Assembly (NCBI RefSeq): GCF_019649055.1
Contig: NW_026570243.1
Coordinates: 1,054,001-1,118,000 of the forward strand
DNA length: 64,000 nucleotides
From: Paramacrobiotus metropolitanus
Taxonomy: Eukaryota; Tardigrada; Eutardigrada; Parachela; Macrobiotidae
Direction: 5' to 3'
Shown: piece by piece, positions 1 to 9,737 of the stretch
Layout of the letters: each line of letters begins with the position of its first letter
How positions within the stretch are numbered: position 1 is the first letter of the stretch
Made by a program: the position numbers and the translations under genes
The notes under the pieces: generated by a model
The model's input: the letters and a program-made list of their open reading frames with translations, nothing else
What the model was told of the DNA's origin: nothing
The model's database searches: none

Positions 1-3000
1 TTCCGCTTCCTGTTGTTTGCGTTTGTAGAAGTCTTCCGCGAAGCTGTCAATTTTGACTTTGAGAATCCGTAACCGATCCTGATTCTTGACGGTCCGTTGC
101 GTCTCAGGTCGGAGAATAAATCGGACCTCCTTGGTATTGTTCTCCAAGTGGCCTAGGTTGATGTCAATCTGGCAGTACTGCGGAGTCTGCGGGTCGGTTG
201 AGTCCCGTAATTGGTAAAGTTCACCAATCAATCTGTCCGCGGTCTGCAGAGTCAACTGGATTTCGTCATCCGGTATGGATTGTGGAACCGCGAAAGGGTC
301 CGTCGGGTTACGTGTCGACTGGATTTGTGTGATCCGAGCTCGACGATCCGTTGCTGCAGTTCGCATCGATGCTTCGGAGGTTTCCTTTCGTTGTTGGTCA
401 CGGTCCCGTTCTTCAATGTAATCTCGGACTCGCGTCTCCAACCAGGAAGAGGTCCTTATTATATGGCCCCTTATGCCGGGAGTCTTCGGCGCGTCTGGAT
501 GGTGGAGTTGGCGGAGGAACTTTACGTTAGTTCCCCAGGCCAAAATATCACGGTCCAAGTCTTGTGCTAACCGGCTGTTGGAATCACAAAAGATTCGACG
601 GGCTCTCATTTCTGTGATGAGTTCCATCGTCTGATTCACCAGGTTAACCAAGTGAGGTGGTGCGCTTGTTGGCATCGTTCCTGGGTCCGGTATTGCTGAC
701 ATTATTCTAGCTTCGGTAACCGGGGACATAGGTCGGTCGCTAATGTCCGCTGGCTTAGGCTGAACCGTTCCTACTGTTGAGGTCGGTGGGGCCGGTCCTG
801 CTGTAGAGGTCGGCTGAGTCGAGCTAGTCGAGGTCGGTGCTGACTGCTGACCTTGAAGCGCGGCGATTTCCGCCGTTAGTTCGCGGACTCGTTGTTGCGA
901 GGACGTCAGTCGGTCTTCAGCGGCCTTCTTGTCGGCTGCTTGGGCTGGATCACTGTCATCCATGCCGGCGAGTCGCACTGTCATGTTGACAACGATTTCT
1001 TCCGCGTAACTTAGGGCGCTTCTTAACGTAGCCAAGTCCTGTACTGGTGGCTTCGGCTGAGCCGGTCCTCCTGTTGAGGTCGGCTGCTGCTTTGCTGCTA
1101 TCCGAGTCATCATTCTACGGTGACCGTCGATTTTGTTTTGGAGGTCAGTGACGCGTATCTGCGAGAATCTAAGTTGATCCTGCAGTGCTCTCTTCACGTT
1201 AGCCATTGTTGGGTCGTGGCCTTCCATCTTGTTGATCTGGGCCTGGAGGTTGGCAGCTATTTGTTCTGCCCGGGCGAAGTCCGTCTTCAACCTCTTCATT
1301 TCCTCCCGGTCAAGTTCGCCTTGTGTTTTAAAGCGTGGATTCGCCTCCAACATTTTCCACAAGTCATCAACTCGTCTGGAGCAGATGGTATGCTGTTGTT
1401 CCAGCGCTACCTTCAAGCGTTCTTCCGACTTATCTGCTGAGTTGAGGTCGCGAAGCTGTTTGGCCAGGTTCTCCAGCACGTCTACAGCTTCTCTGTACTG
1501 ATTTTCGACCTCATCCAGGTCGACCTCTTGTTGGTCTCTGGCATTTTCGGCAAATTCGAGTCCGTCGGCTGGTGCCGGTGATATGGCTGGAGAGGGTTCC
1601 GCTTCAGGTGGCGTTACCTCTCTGGCTGGTGCTTGTGTTGGCACCGGCTGATACCGTTTAACATGGTCGATTATCGACCGAAGGGCTTCCTCCAACCGTT
1701 CTCTGGGTTGGCCACATGTTGGGACGCCCCATTCGCTAAGTGTTTCAGCGAAATCCAGCTCGATCCGCAGGTGTCGATCCGTTCGTTCGAGGTCGGTCAC
1801 TTTCGTTGGTGACATCGGTCGATTCAGCTGGTAATTGTAAATTTCAGCCAAGTCCCGACCTGCGTGGGCAATTGTCTCCACGTGCTTCAGGACGTCCGGT
1901 ATCGGCGTTGTTCGTACCAACGTCATTACTGCTGTTGTGGTCGGTGCTGGCCGTTGAGGAGGTAATGGTGTGGCAATCCGAGTGCACGACGATTCTGAAT
2001 CAAGGATTTCTACGATCCTTTCAACTACCGACCTGAGTTGTCGGCTTTCAGTGTCGTTCGGATCGACCTTATCGAAGAGGTCCTGGGCTTGCTTTAAGTA
2101 AGCAGCCAAGGTGTCGATCTTCTGACGTGCCGTTCTAATGGCATCTGGGTCCGTAGGTGTCAGGTGTACATATGCCCGTTGGAGGTCGTCGAGCCGGTCC
2201 CATCCATCCGAAATGTGGGTGGATATCCGGGTTTGGCGGTCTTCCTGTACTTTGTTGTGCAGGGCCGTCCTCGGCGACGTCACTGGACTTGCTGACTGTG
2301 TGGAGAAGTCCGGGGATACCACATAGTTCCGGTTCGGTAGGGGTATCTGCGGTGGCGGGTTCTTTTCAAAGAGATTTTGTTTCTCAATCCACTCGACCGC
2401 CATCCGAAGCTGGTGTTTCTCCTGCACTGTTGCGGTTGACGGGTCTTTCTTAACCAGGCCCTCTGCGAGCTTTATGTAAGCTCGGAGGTCGGCAATTTTG
2501 GTTAAGGCCCTTGGTTCGGTGCCCAACAAGACACGTTCGTAGATTGTCCGAAGCGTGTCTTTGCCTTCGAGAATGGCTCTCCAAGCTGCTTCTGTCTGCT
2601 TGGACTGCTCCGTTTGGAGTGCCATTGCTTGATACTTCCTATCGCGGTTTTGGGGAACTTGTTGTTCCGCCATTAAAGGTTCGTTCTGGATCAGAGTTTT
2701 TAATCGCTCCAGGATGTTAATGAGCCGTTGAGCTTCGTCGTCCGTTGTTGGTCGACCTCGGCTGCTAAGGCGTTCTGCCGAGTAGATGGCTCTATCCAGG
2801 TCGGCAAGTCGTTGTGCGTTGCCGATTACCTCGCCTAAATCCATAATGTGTTCATCCATGGTCCATACCTGGCGAAGTCGTCTGGCCTCGTTCAATGTGG
2901 AAGCGATGGCCACAGGGTCGGGTATCCGTAGTTGTTCGGATCGCCCTTCTGACGCTTCTAAGTTTTGGGAGTACTGGGGGTACTGGTCCATTAACTGCCG

Positions 3001-4836
3001 AAGGTGAGCTATCTTCTGATGGAAGGTCGCTAAGGGCAGTTGTTCCTTGGGGATGCCGTTCTTGATCGCGTGTTGGATCTGGGCATTGGTTTTCTTAATA
3101 TCTTGGGAGTCCCTTCCCAGTCGGGTTGACTCGTGCAGTTCGAGTCTCCGATCTTGTCCGACCGCCTCCATTCGGGTCATCATTATGTCTGATACCCGCT
3201 GGAGGTACTGTAGTTCCTGTATAATCGGATCTACTACCGCCTCCTGTTGGGCCGGTGGGTTCGGTGCTGGTTGAGGTTGCACGTTCGGCATATTGGGCAC
3301 CGTAGCTGGCGAGGTCGGACTCGGCTGAACCGGTTGTATCTGCTGAGTCGGGGGGACGATTGAGAGTTCCGGAGGTGGTGTTCCCTCTTTCTCGATTTGT
3401 TCGTCCATATCCCTCATGTAGTGGTCCCAACCAATTAGTTGGTCCATGACCTCTTTCCATGCGGCATGGTTGTCAGGTTGTTCAGTAGACAGCTTATGTA
3501 GCGTCTGTCTGAGTTCAACCGTTTCGTTCCACGCGTCTTCTCGTTGTTGTCGGAGTTCGTCCAACTTCGATCGTTTCAGCTCAGCATCCCTCCGCTTTCT
3601 GCGTTCCATGGCCTCCGCGAAGGATGTCCGACTACCAGGCTGTGTGGTAGACGAGGTCGGTTCCTGTGGTGGAGGCATCGACGTAACGACTTGCGTGGTC
3701 GTTGTCGATGACGGTTGAGCTGTGGAGGCGGACGTCGGTTGGGCCGCTCGTTGGTTCCGAATCGCGAATATATTCGTGTTGTCGTTAATGAAGGTCTGGA
3801 GTCCGGAGATTCGATCCAGGATTTCCACCCTTCTGTCCAGGTAACCAGGAGTTGTCGGTGTAATTGTCGACAACTGGTGCGTCAAGTCACGCGCCTGGTC
3901 ACGAGCGATTTGGTCGAGTTTCCGTAACTCTCCCGTTGGTATCGACCTACTTTGCGTAGAGGTCGGTATGGGAAGTTCAGTCGGTGGTGGCGGAGGAGGT
4001 CGCGGCGGTACGACTTGTGTGGTCGTCGCCAGTACAGTCCCATGTGGGGCCTGTCCTCCGTACTGACTCAAGTGCTGGTTAAGCGACTGAATCAAGTACT
4101 GTGCCACCTGTGGATTCCCCCATGGAATCGGTTGTCCCGGGAGTCCGATGTGAGTCGGTGAGACTGGTCCCGTCAGCGGTAAAGGTGGAACCACTCCCGC
4201 AATGCTGAATGTTCCAAGTCGGGGAGGTGATAGGGTATTGTTTGGCCCTATCGCGCTGAACGTTCCGAATCGCGTTGGTGACGTCGGAGTTATCGTTCCC
4301 ATTCCTCCCGACACTGGCACGTATCGAGTTACAGGTCCAGCCCATGTCGGCTGGCTCGACGCCAAAGTAGGCGTTGTGAAAATCGGCGGTGGTACGTTCA
4401 CCATTCCAGGCACTAACGTAGGCACTGGATAGGTCGGACCAACCATTGTTGTTGGTACCGGCCATCGGTAAGGTTGCGTTTGACCAAGTGGGTCTCCCGC
4501 AGTTACCGTAACGGGTTGGTTACCGTTCGCGCCATAGTTGACGAGAAGTCCGCCAGTAGTAAATCCAGTGTTCGGTGGCAGATGCTGCGGTGGTACAGGT
4601 CGATATTGAGGGCTTCGTTCTGGCCCGACCGTTAAACCTGCTAAGACATTAGCTGTATCGTTAGCATGCGGGTTATGTACCTGCGGCAGCGGTGTGTTCG
4701 TTGCCGACCGCGAATTATCCGATCGCGAAGTCGAGCGATGGTGAGAGGAGTACGGGTGCGATCGGTTCGATCCGCTACAACTGCGTCCGCTGTTGGATCC
4801 GCTAGAAGATGGGTCGTTGCGTTGTCGGTCCGACAT
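1..4836 (-). CDS. Retroelement third open frame: coiled-coil, Pro/Thr-rich protein (partial, runs off left edge)
   Basis: This is part of the large LTR element, lying 3' of pol. An open frame starts at the ATG at 4836 (context GACAACAATGTCGG, closely matching the upstream frame's start at 17587) and stays open to the window edge, about 1,610 codons. The first few hundred residues are Ser/Arg- and then Pro/Thr/Gly-rich. The rest is long and charged with Glu/Gln/Leu/Arg heptad-like stretches (coiled coil likely) and Pro/Thr/Ser linkers. I see no signal peptide or hydrophobic membrane span in the visible part, so it does not look like a usual envelope protein, although it sits where env would be. 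Function unknown. Confidence 0.6.
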   Translation of the reverse strand, partial: MSDRQRNDPSSSGSNSGRSCSGSNRSHPYSSHHRSTSRSDNSRSATNTPLPQVHNPHANDTANVLAGLTVGPERSPQYRPVPPQHLPPNTGFTTGGLLVNYGANGNQPVTVTAGDPLGQTQPYRWPVPTTMVGPTYPVPTLVPGMVNVPPPIFTTPTLASSQPTWAGPVTRYVPVSGGMGTITPTSPTRFGTFSAIGPNNTLSPPRLGTFSIAGVVPPLPLTGPVSPTHIGLPGQPIPWGNPQVAQYLIQSLNQHLSQYGGQAPHGTVLATTTQVVPPRPPPPPPTELPIPTSTQSRSIPTGELRKLDQIARDQARDLTHQLSTITPTTPGYLDRRVEILDRISGLQTFINDNTNIFAIRNQRAAQPTSASTAQPSSTTTTQVVTSMPPPQEPTSSTTQPGSRTSFAEAMERRKRRDAELKRSKLDELRQQREDAWNETVELRQTLHKLSTEQPDNHAAWKEVMDQLIGWDHYMRDMDEQIEKEGTPPPELSIVPPTQQIQPVQPSPTSPATVPNMPNVQPQPAPNPPAQQEAVVDPIIQELQYLQRVSDIMMTRMEAVGQDRRLELHESTRLGRDSQDIKKTNAQIQHAIKNGIPKEQLPLATFHQKIAHLRQLMDQYPQYSQNLEASEGRSEQLRIPDPVAIASTLNEARRLRQVWTMDEHIMDLGEVIGNAQRLADLDRAIYSAERLSSRGRPTTDDEAQRLINILERLKTLIQNEPLMAEQQVPQNRDRKYQAMALQTEQSKQTEAAWRAILEGKDTLRTIYERVLLGTEPRALTKIADLRAYIKLAEGLVKKDPSTATVQEKHQLRMAVEWIEKQNLFEKNPPPQIPLPNRNYVVSPDFSTQSASPVTSPRTALHNKVQEDRQTRISTHISDGWDRLDDLQRAYVHLTPTDPDAIRTARQKIDTLAAYLKQAQDLFDKVDPNDTESRQLRSVVERIVEILDSESSCTRIATPLPPQRPAPTTTAVMTLVRTTPIPDVLKHVETIAHAGRDLAEIYNYQLNRPMSPTKVTDLERTDRHLRIELDFAETLSEWGVPTCGQPRERLEEALRSIIDHVKRYQPVPTQAPAREVTPPEAEPSPAISPAPADGLEFAENARDQQEVDLDEVENQYREAVDVLENLAKQLRDLNSADKSEERLKVALEQQHTICSRRVDDLWKMLEANPRFKTQGELDREEMKRLKTDFARAEQIAANLQAQINKMEGHDPTMANVKRALQDQLRFSQIRVTDLQNKIDGHRRMMTRIAAKQQPTSTGGPAQPKPPVQDLATLRSALSYAEEIVVNMTVRLAGMDDSDPAQAADKKAAEDRLTSSQQRVRELTAEIAALQGQQSAPTSTSSTQPTSTAGPAPPTSTVGTVQPKPADISDRPMSPVTEARIMSAIPDPGTMPTSAPPHLVNLVNQTMELITEMRARRIFCDSNSRLAQDLDRDILAWGTNVKFLRQLHHPDAPKTPGIRGHIIRTSSWLETRVRDYIEERDRDQQRKETSEASMRTAATDRRARITQIQSTRNPTDPFAVPQSIPDDEIQLTLQTADRLIGELYQLRDSTDPQTPQYCQIDINLGHLENNTKEVRFILRPETQRTVKNQDRLRILKVKIDSFAEDFYKRKQQEAE

Positions 4837-5015
4837 TGTTGTCTGTTGTTAAGGAGAGGAATACGGCGCGTTAGAATTCTACCAACTCCCGTACATTCAA
4901 CTGAAGATGTTCCGGTCAACTGAAGAGGTTCCATTTCGACACCAGAGGTCGGCCTATACCTAGCTACTGTTAAGCTACCTATGACTATAACTTATTCTAA
5001 GTTACGCCTATGGCC

Positions 5016-7111
5016 CTATGACTGAGTCTGTTCTGTTGTGACTGCTTGTTTAGGTGTCTTTGATTTTGCTGTTTTGACTGGTTTCTCCGAGTCGGCTCGT
5101 CCTTCCGAAATTCTATCGAGGATCTCCTTGTGAGCTTCGTCTTCAGCGACTTCAGTTTCCTCCAGCACTTGTTGTGCTGTCAGCTTCGGTTTCTTAACCG
5201 TTCCGATCTTCCGTTTCGGTTTGGGCAGTCCGACCTCCTGGTCGGTCACTTCGACTTCCGTGGTCGGTGCCGCCGGGTCGGTTGATTTAACCGTCCTTTT
5301 CTTGTAAGTCCGTTTTGGCTTCGTCGGTGCGACTGCCGGGTCAGCTACTTCGACTTCTGTGGTCGGTGCTACCTGGTCGGTCGTCTTATCCGACTTCTTC
5401 TTCCTTGCCGGTTTAGTCACCGACCTCTTGGATTCTTCCGTGGGTTGGTTGGATGGCTGAACCGGTTCTTCGGACTTGTTGTCCGACTCCTTAGGCTTCT
5501 CCGAGGTCGGTTCAGCTGGTTCATCCGGTATCACATTTTGCTTCTGCAATTCCTGCAGGGCTGGTGTCTCGAAGTCCATCGGCGGTTTCTTCCGAGGTCG
5601 ACCTCGACCTCTTTTCTTAACCGTTACTTCGGGTTGGTCGGTTAAGTCCAATTTCTGCGATTGTTCGATGGTTACTTCGGGCTTTTTAGTCGACTTACTG
5701 GTTGCCTTCCCTTCTGTGGGGTCGGTTCCCAGGTCGTTATCCGGCTTCTTTTGACCAGATGACCGAGTTACTGGTCGACGTGCGTCGGCTGGAAAATGTT
5801 TCACTCGGTCGACGGCTACGGTGTCTTCCCGTCCGTCCTCACTTCGGAGTAGTAGGTTGTTCGGGCCAACGTAGCTGATGACCGTCCACTCTCCGTCGTA
5901 TCGTTCCATCCTGGCGGGGTCCTTAGTTGGGAATTCCACCGTTACCTTATCCCGTGGTTTGAAGGTCGGTGATGACTTCTTCTTATTATAAACTTCGGCG
6001 CTCCGTTCAAAGGCTTCATCAATGTTGATGCGCGCAATTTCGTGAGCCATCTGAAGTCGTTCCTTTATCCGCCTGATGTAATGTTCCTTATCCGTATACT
6101 GTTCCGGTGCGTTTGTTCCGGCCACTAAGTCCTGTGGCATGGTCATTTCCCGACCATACAGCATATGGTAAGGTGAAAATTTGGTCGAGGCATGGACTGC
6201 TCTGTTCATCCCGCAGACGACGTATGGTAAGGCTCTGTGCCAACGGTGTCCGTCCTTTATGTTGCAGAACTTTCGTATTCCGTCCCATATCGTCTGCATT
6301 TGCCGTTCGACTTGTCCTTGACCTTCCGGATGATAGGCCGTTCCAAGCGTATGTTGGATGCCGAAATCCTCGCAACCTTGGCAAATGTTTTCGCCGTAAA
6401 GTGCGTCCCTCGGTCCGAGTGGATGAAGGTCGGCATTCCGTACTTCAGCAGGACATCTTCCACAAAGAACTTTTCAAATTCCTTCGCGGTGTTTGTTTTG
6501 GTTGCCCGGGCGATGGTGAACTTCGTCAGCTGGTCAGTTACAACTGCGATGTATTGGTATCCTTTCGTCTGCGTTCGAGGTAAAGGTCCCTTGAAGTCCG
6601 CGTAGATACGATACCAAGCTTCACCAACTTCCATCTTTTGGAGTTTACCCGGTGGGGGACGTCGGACCTTGTTGGCCAAAATGCACTGTCGGCATTTCCG
6701 AATGTATTCAAACACGTCGGTTGACATCCGTTCCCAGTAGTAACGCAACTTCAGTGCTTCCATCGTTTTATCACGTCCGAAGTGGTTTCCGGTTTTCCCA
6801 TCATGTAGCGAGCGTATGATGTTCGTTCGCATGAAGAGAGGTACGACGAAGCATCTTTCCAGCTTGTCGTTAATTGTCTTCAATCGATATAGGAGTCCCT
6901 GAGCCATTTGGTAGTGCTCGGTGTATTTCGACTTGTAGTCGAGTTTATCCAGGTTCTCCAGTTCATCGATAATTTTCCTCAGGTGCGGGTCTCGCAGCTG
7001 TGCTTTCCGCAATTCCGCGTTCGTTGACACGGGCGGTACGAGTATATCGCCATGTGGGCTCAACTCGTCCGTCTCTTCCGCCGTATTTGCGGTCCGGATG
7101 GTCGGTTCCAA
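5016..7111 (-). CDS. Retroelement integrase region with basic C-terminal tail
   Basis: This is the integrase part of the large LTR element's pol. The N-terminal zinc-binding HHCC domain is seen at about 6.67-6.80 kb, with spaced His and Cys residues ending in KCRQC. The catalytic core of the DDE type follows, with first Asp in IYADFKGP (about 6.59 kb) and second Asp in HSDRGTHF (about 6.43 kb). The tail continues with a strand-rich C-terminal domain and then a long Lys/Pro/Thr/Glu-rich extension with repeated TTEVEV-like words and an AT-hook-like RGRGRPRKK motif. The extension resembles the low-complexity parts of the other frames in this element. Family and domain order are established knowledge for Ty3/gypsy elements. 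Confidence 0.8.
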
Positions 7112-7170
7112 TATGTTGAGGTCCGACGTCTTCGGAGCTGGTACGTTGACGACCCGTACTTCTGTGGTAC

Positions 7171-9621
7171 TTAGGTCATCCCAGTCCGAAATGACGTTAC
7201 ATCCGGGAAGAGGTGGTGGAAGTGGAATTTCCGGTGGTTCCTTCTCATCCCTCTTCTTTTCCTGTAAGCGTTGTCCTTTAGACGTCGTAAGGTCCGTATG
7301 GTGCAGACTTTAATTTCGTCCTTAAAGTCCTCGAAGTTAGGCACCTGATCCAACTCTTCGTGTGGATCTTTGTCATCACTCCGTTCGAGTGGCCACCTCG
7401 ACAAGGCGTCCGCATTGTCGCAGAAAACTCCTGGCTTATACTTGATGGTTATGTCCCGCCCTTGTAAAGCCAGTGCCCATCGTGTTAGCCGAGGGTTGAT
7501 GCCAGGTCGGTTTGACTCGCATCTGAGCAGGTTCTGCAATGCTCGATGATCCGTTTGTACGGTGAAAGGTCCATGGTCGATGTAGTGCTTGAATTTTTGC
7601 ACTGCCCATACCACGGCCAAACATTCCCATTCTGTGACTCCATAGTTGAGTTCAGGTCCGTGTAAGACTCTGCTGGCGTAGGCGATCGGATGTCCGTCCT
7701 GGGATAACACCGCGCCAAGTCCGGCTCCGCTTGCGTCACATTCAATGACGGTCTCTTTTGTCGGGTCGAACTTCGCCAGTACCGGCGCTTCTGTTAACGC
7801 CTTTTTGATTTCGTTGAACTCGGCCGTGTGGGCCTCCGTCCAATCCTTTTTGATGTTTTGGTCCTTCCGTAGGAGCTCGTACATCTTCGATGTCTTCTGG
7901 GCGTATCCTCGGATGAACTTACGGTAGTAGTTAGCCAATCCCAGGAACGACCTCAGTTGGCGTTCTGTCCTCGGGTAATCATGTTGAGCTATGGCTGCTA
8001 CTTTTTCATCGTCGGTTTGGACTCCGTCTTTGCTAAGGACGTGTCCGAGGAACAGCATTTTATCCGTTCCTACCTCACATTTGGAGGGCTTAATAGTGAA
8101 TCCGGCATCTCTGAGGCATTCGAGGGTCGCTCGGAAAGCCTCGACGAAATCTTCGAATGTTTTACCGAAGAAGATGATGTCGTCGATGTATGCGAACACG
8201 CCTTTCTTCCGGGCTGATGCCGTTATCTTGTCCATGTGCATCTGGAAGGTCGCTGGTCCGTTGCAGACTCCAAATGGCATACGGTTAAATCTCCACATTC
8301 CCTCCGGTGTTACGAAGGTTGTGTAGTCCTTGGAGTTTTCGTCCATGGGAATTTGCCAAAAGCCGGACTGACAGTCTACTTTACCGTAGTACTCCATTCC
8401 GGCGCACTGGTCCAGTAACTCGTCCGGGTTCGGTAACGGGTAATTATTTTTCTTCGTTACTGCATTCAACTTTATGTAGTTGATGCAGAAGCGAGTTCCA
8501 ACCGTGCCGTCTCCGTTCCGTTTCGCGGCTAAGACGACGGGGAAACTCCATGCTGCCGATGAGGGTTCGATGACTCCTTGGTCGAGCATCTCCTGCACAT
8601 GTTTTTGGATGAATTCCCGTCCTTTCCAGCTTGTTCTGGTGGGGTTCATCTTAATCGGCTGTGCACCTTGGACGTCAATGGTATGTGTTACACCTTTGAC
8701 ATCTCCGTATGGTTTCTTCGAGGTTGGGAAGACGGTCCGGTATTCCCAGGCGACTGCCTTAAGTTGGGCAAGTTGCTCATCGGTTAAGTTCTTACCGAAG
8801 TTCATGGAGTCGATGATTCTTCGTCGCTCCTCCTGGGATTCCGCGTCTTCTTCCTCTACCTGAGCTGAGCGTATTCTCGCTTCTTCAACTCTCTGGTCGT
8901 CCGTCATCATTTGGAACGGTTCGACTCGACCCATGGGGGCACCTTTTCGTAAGGTGACCTCGCGGTGGGTGTGGTTGGCTACCATGATGGTAAATCGTCT
9001 CCCATCATGTTTAGTTACGCCATCCATCATTTCGACTCCGTCTCGTTGGGGGTCGGATCCACCAAGGTACATGAGTTTCTGTCCGGTGGCTACTGCAACA
9101 TCCATTACAACGTGTACTTGGGTTATCGCCCGAGGTAGGAGTTTCACTTTCCGTTGAGCTCTAACTCCTGTCGCCTCGAAAATTTCAAATTTCGGCGATG
9201 GCTTTGGTTCCGGCTTGGGTGGCCAAGTCTTGGCAATTCCAAGTGGGAGTTCCCATTCGACGTACTGGTTGTCGATGTCCGGTTCGAACATGTCGCTGTA
9301 TTGCATATGGCCAAGTTTTATGCCCTTCTTCAATATTCGCGGTAGGTGAGTCATGTTCTGGATGTTTATCCAGGCCGTGTCGATCTGAGGTCGGATCTCG
9401 ATCTTAGCTTCTATCGGTCGGATAGGTCGGTGCTTCCGCCGTAAAGTGTAGAAGTAGATGGGTCTCATCGGGTCCATTGGTTTGGCTGTCCGTACCTTGA
9501 TAGAACACGTTGAGTAGACTCGCTCGCTGTTAAAGACCACCTGTCGGTCTAGCGGCTTCGAGTCGATGAACGGGTCCAGTGCTAGATGATGGACTTGTGG
9601 GTGCTTGTTGCCCAAGTTCAA
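7171..9621 (-). CDS. Retroelement reverse transcriptase and RNase H region
   Basis: This is the RT-RNase H part of the large element's pol. The palm motif FAYIDDIIFFG lies near 8.18 kb, preceded by the usual MPFGVCNGPATFQ stretch, and followed by FLGHVLS and the connection region. RNase H follows with a first catalytic Asp in IECDASGAGLGAVL near 7.73 kb and later TDHRAL. The N-terminal 250 residues are less conserved and hold strand-rich linker sequence. The motif set and order are those of Ty3/gypsy elements; Bel/Pao and Copia differ in order or motifs. Confidence 0.85.
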   Translation of the reverse strand: MNLGNKHPQVHHLALDPFIDSKPLDRQVVFNSERVYSTCSIKVRTAKPMDPMRPIYFYTLRRKHRPIRPIEAKIEIRPQIDTAWINIQNMTHLPRILKKGIKLGHMQYSDMFEPDIDNQYVEWELPLGIAKTWPPKPEPKPSPKFEIFEATGVRAQRKVKLLPRAITQVHVVMDVAVATGQKLMYLGGSDPQRDGVEMMDGVTKHDGRRFTIMVANHTHREVTLRKGAPMGRVEPFQMMTDDQRVEEARIRSAQVEEEDAESQEERRRIIDSMNFGKNLTDEQLAQLKAVAWEYRTVFPTSKKPYGDVKGVTHTIDVQGAQPIKMNPTRTSWKGREFIQKHVQEMLDQGVIEPSSAAWSFPVVLAAKRNGDGTVGTRFCINYIKLNAVTKKNNYPLPNPDELLDQCAGMEYYGKVDCQSGFWQIPMDENSKDYTTFVTPEGMWRFNRMPFGVCNGPATFQMHMDKITASARKKGVFAYIDDIIFFGKTFEDFVEAFRATLECLRDAGFTIKPSKCEVGTDKMLFLGHVLSKDGVQTDDEKVAAIAQHDYPRTERQLRSFLGLANYYRKFIRGYAQKTSKMYELLRKDQNIKKDWTEAHTAEFNEIKKALTEAPVLAKFDPTKETVIECDASGAGLGAVLSQDGHPIAYASRVLHGPELNYGVTEWECLAVVWAVQKFKHYIDHGPFTVQTDHRALQNLLRCESNRPGINPRLTRWALALQGRDITIKYKPGVFCDNADALSRWPLERSDDKDPHEELDQVPNFEDFKDEIKVCTIRTLRRLKDNAYRKRRGMRRNHRKFHFHHLFPDVTSFRTGMT

Positions 9622-9737
9622 CTCCGTAATCGAGTTAACTTTTGCAATCCGGACCTTCTGTGGGCGCGGTTGCTCCGACTTCTGTTGGTCAGTTAAGTTA
9701 ACCGAGGTCGGTTGTTCGGTTGACAGCTGCTGGACTA

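Noticed and set aside
1-4836. Third frame of the large LTR element as an envelope gene
   Set aside because: Position fits, but the visible part has no signal peptide, no membrane helix and no envelope motif; it is mostly coiled coil and low complexity.
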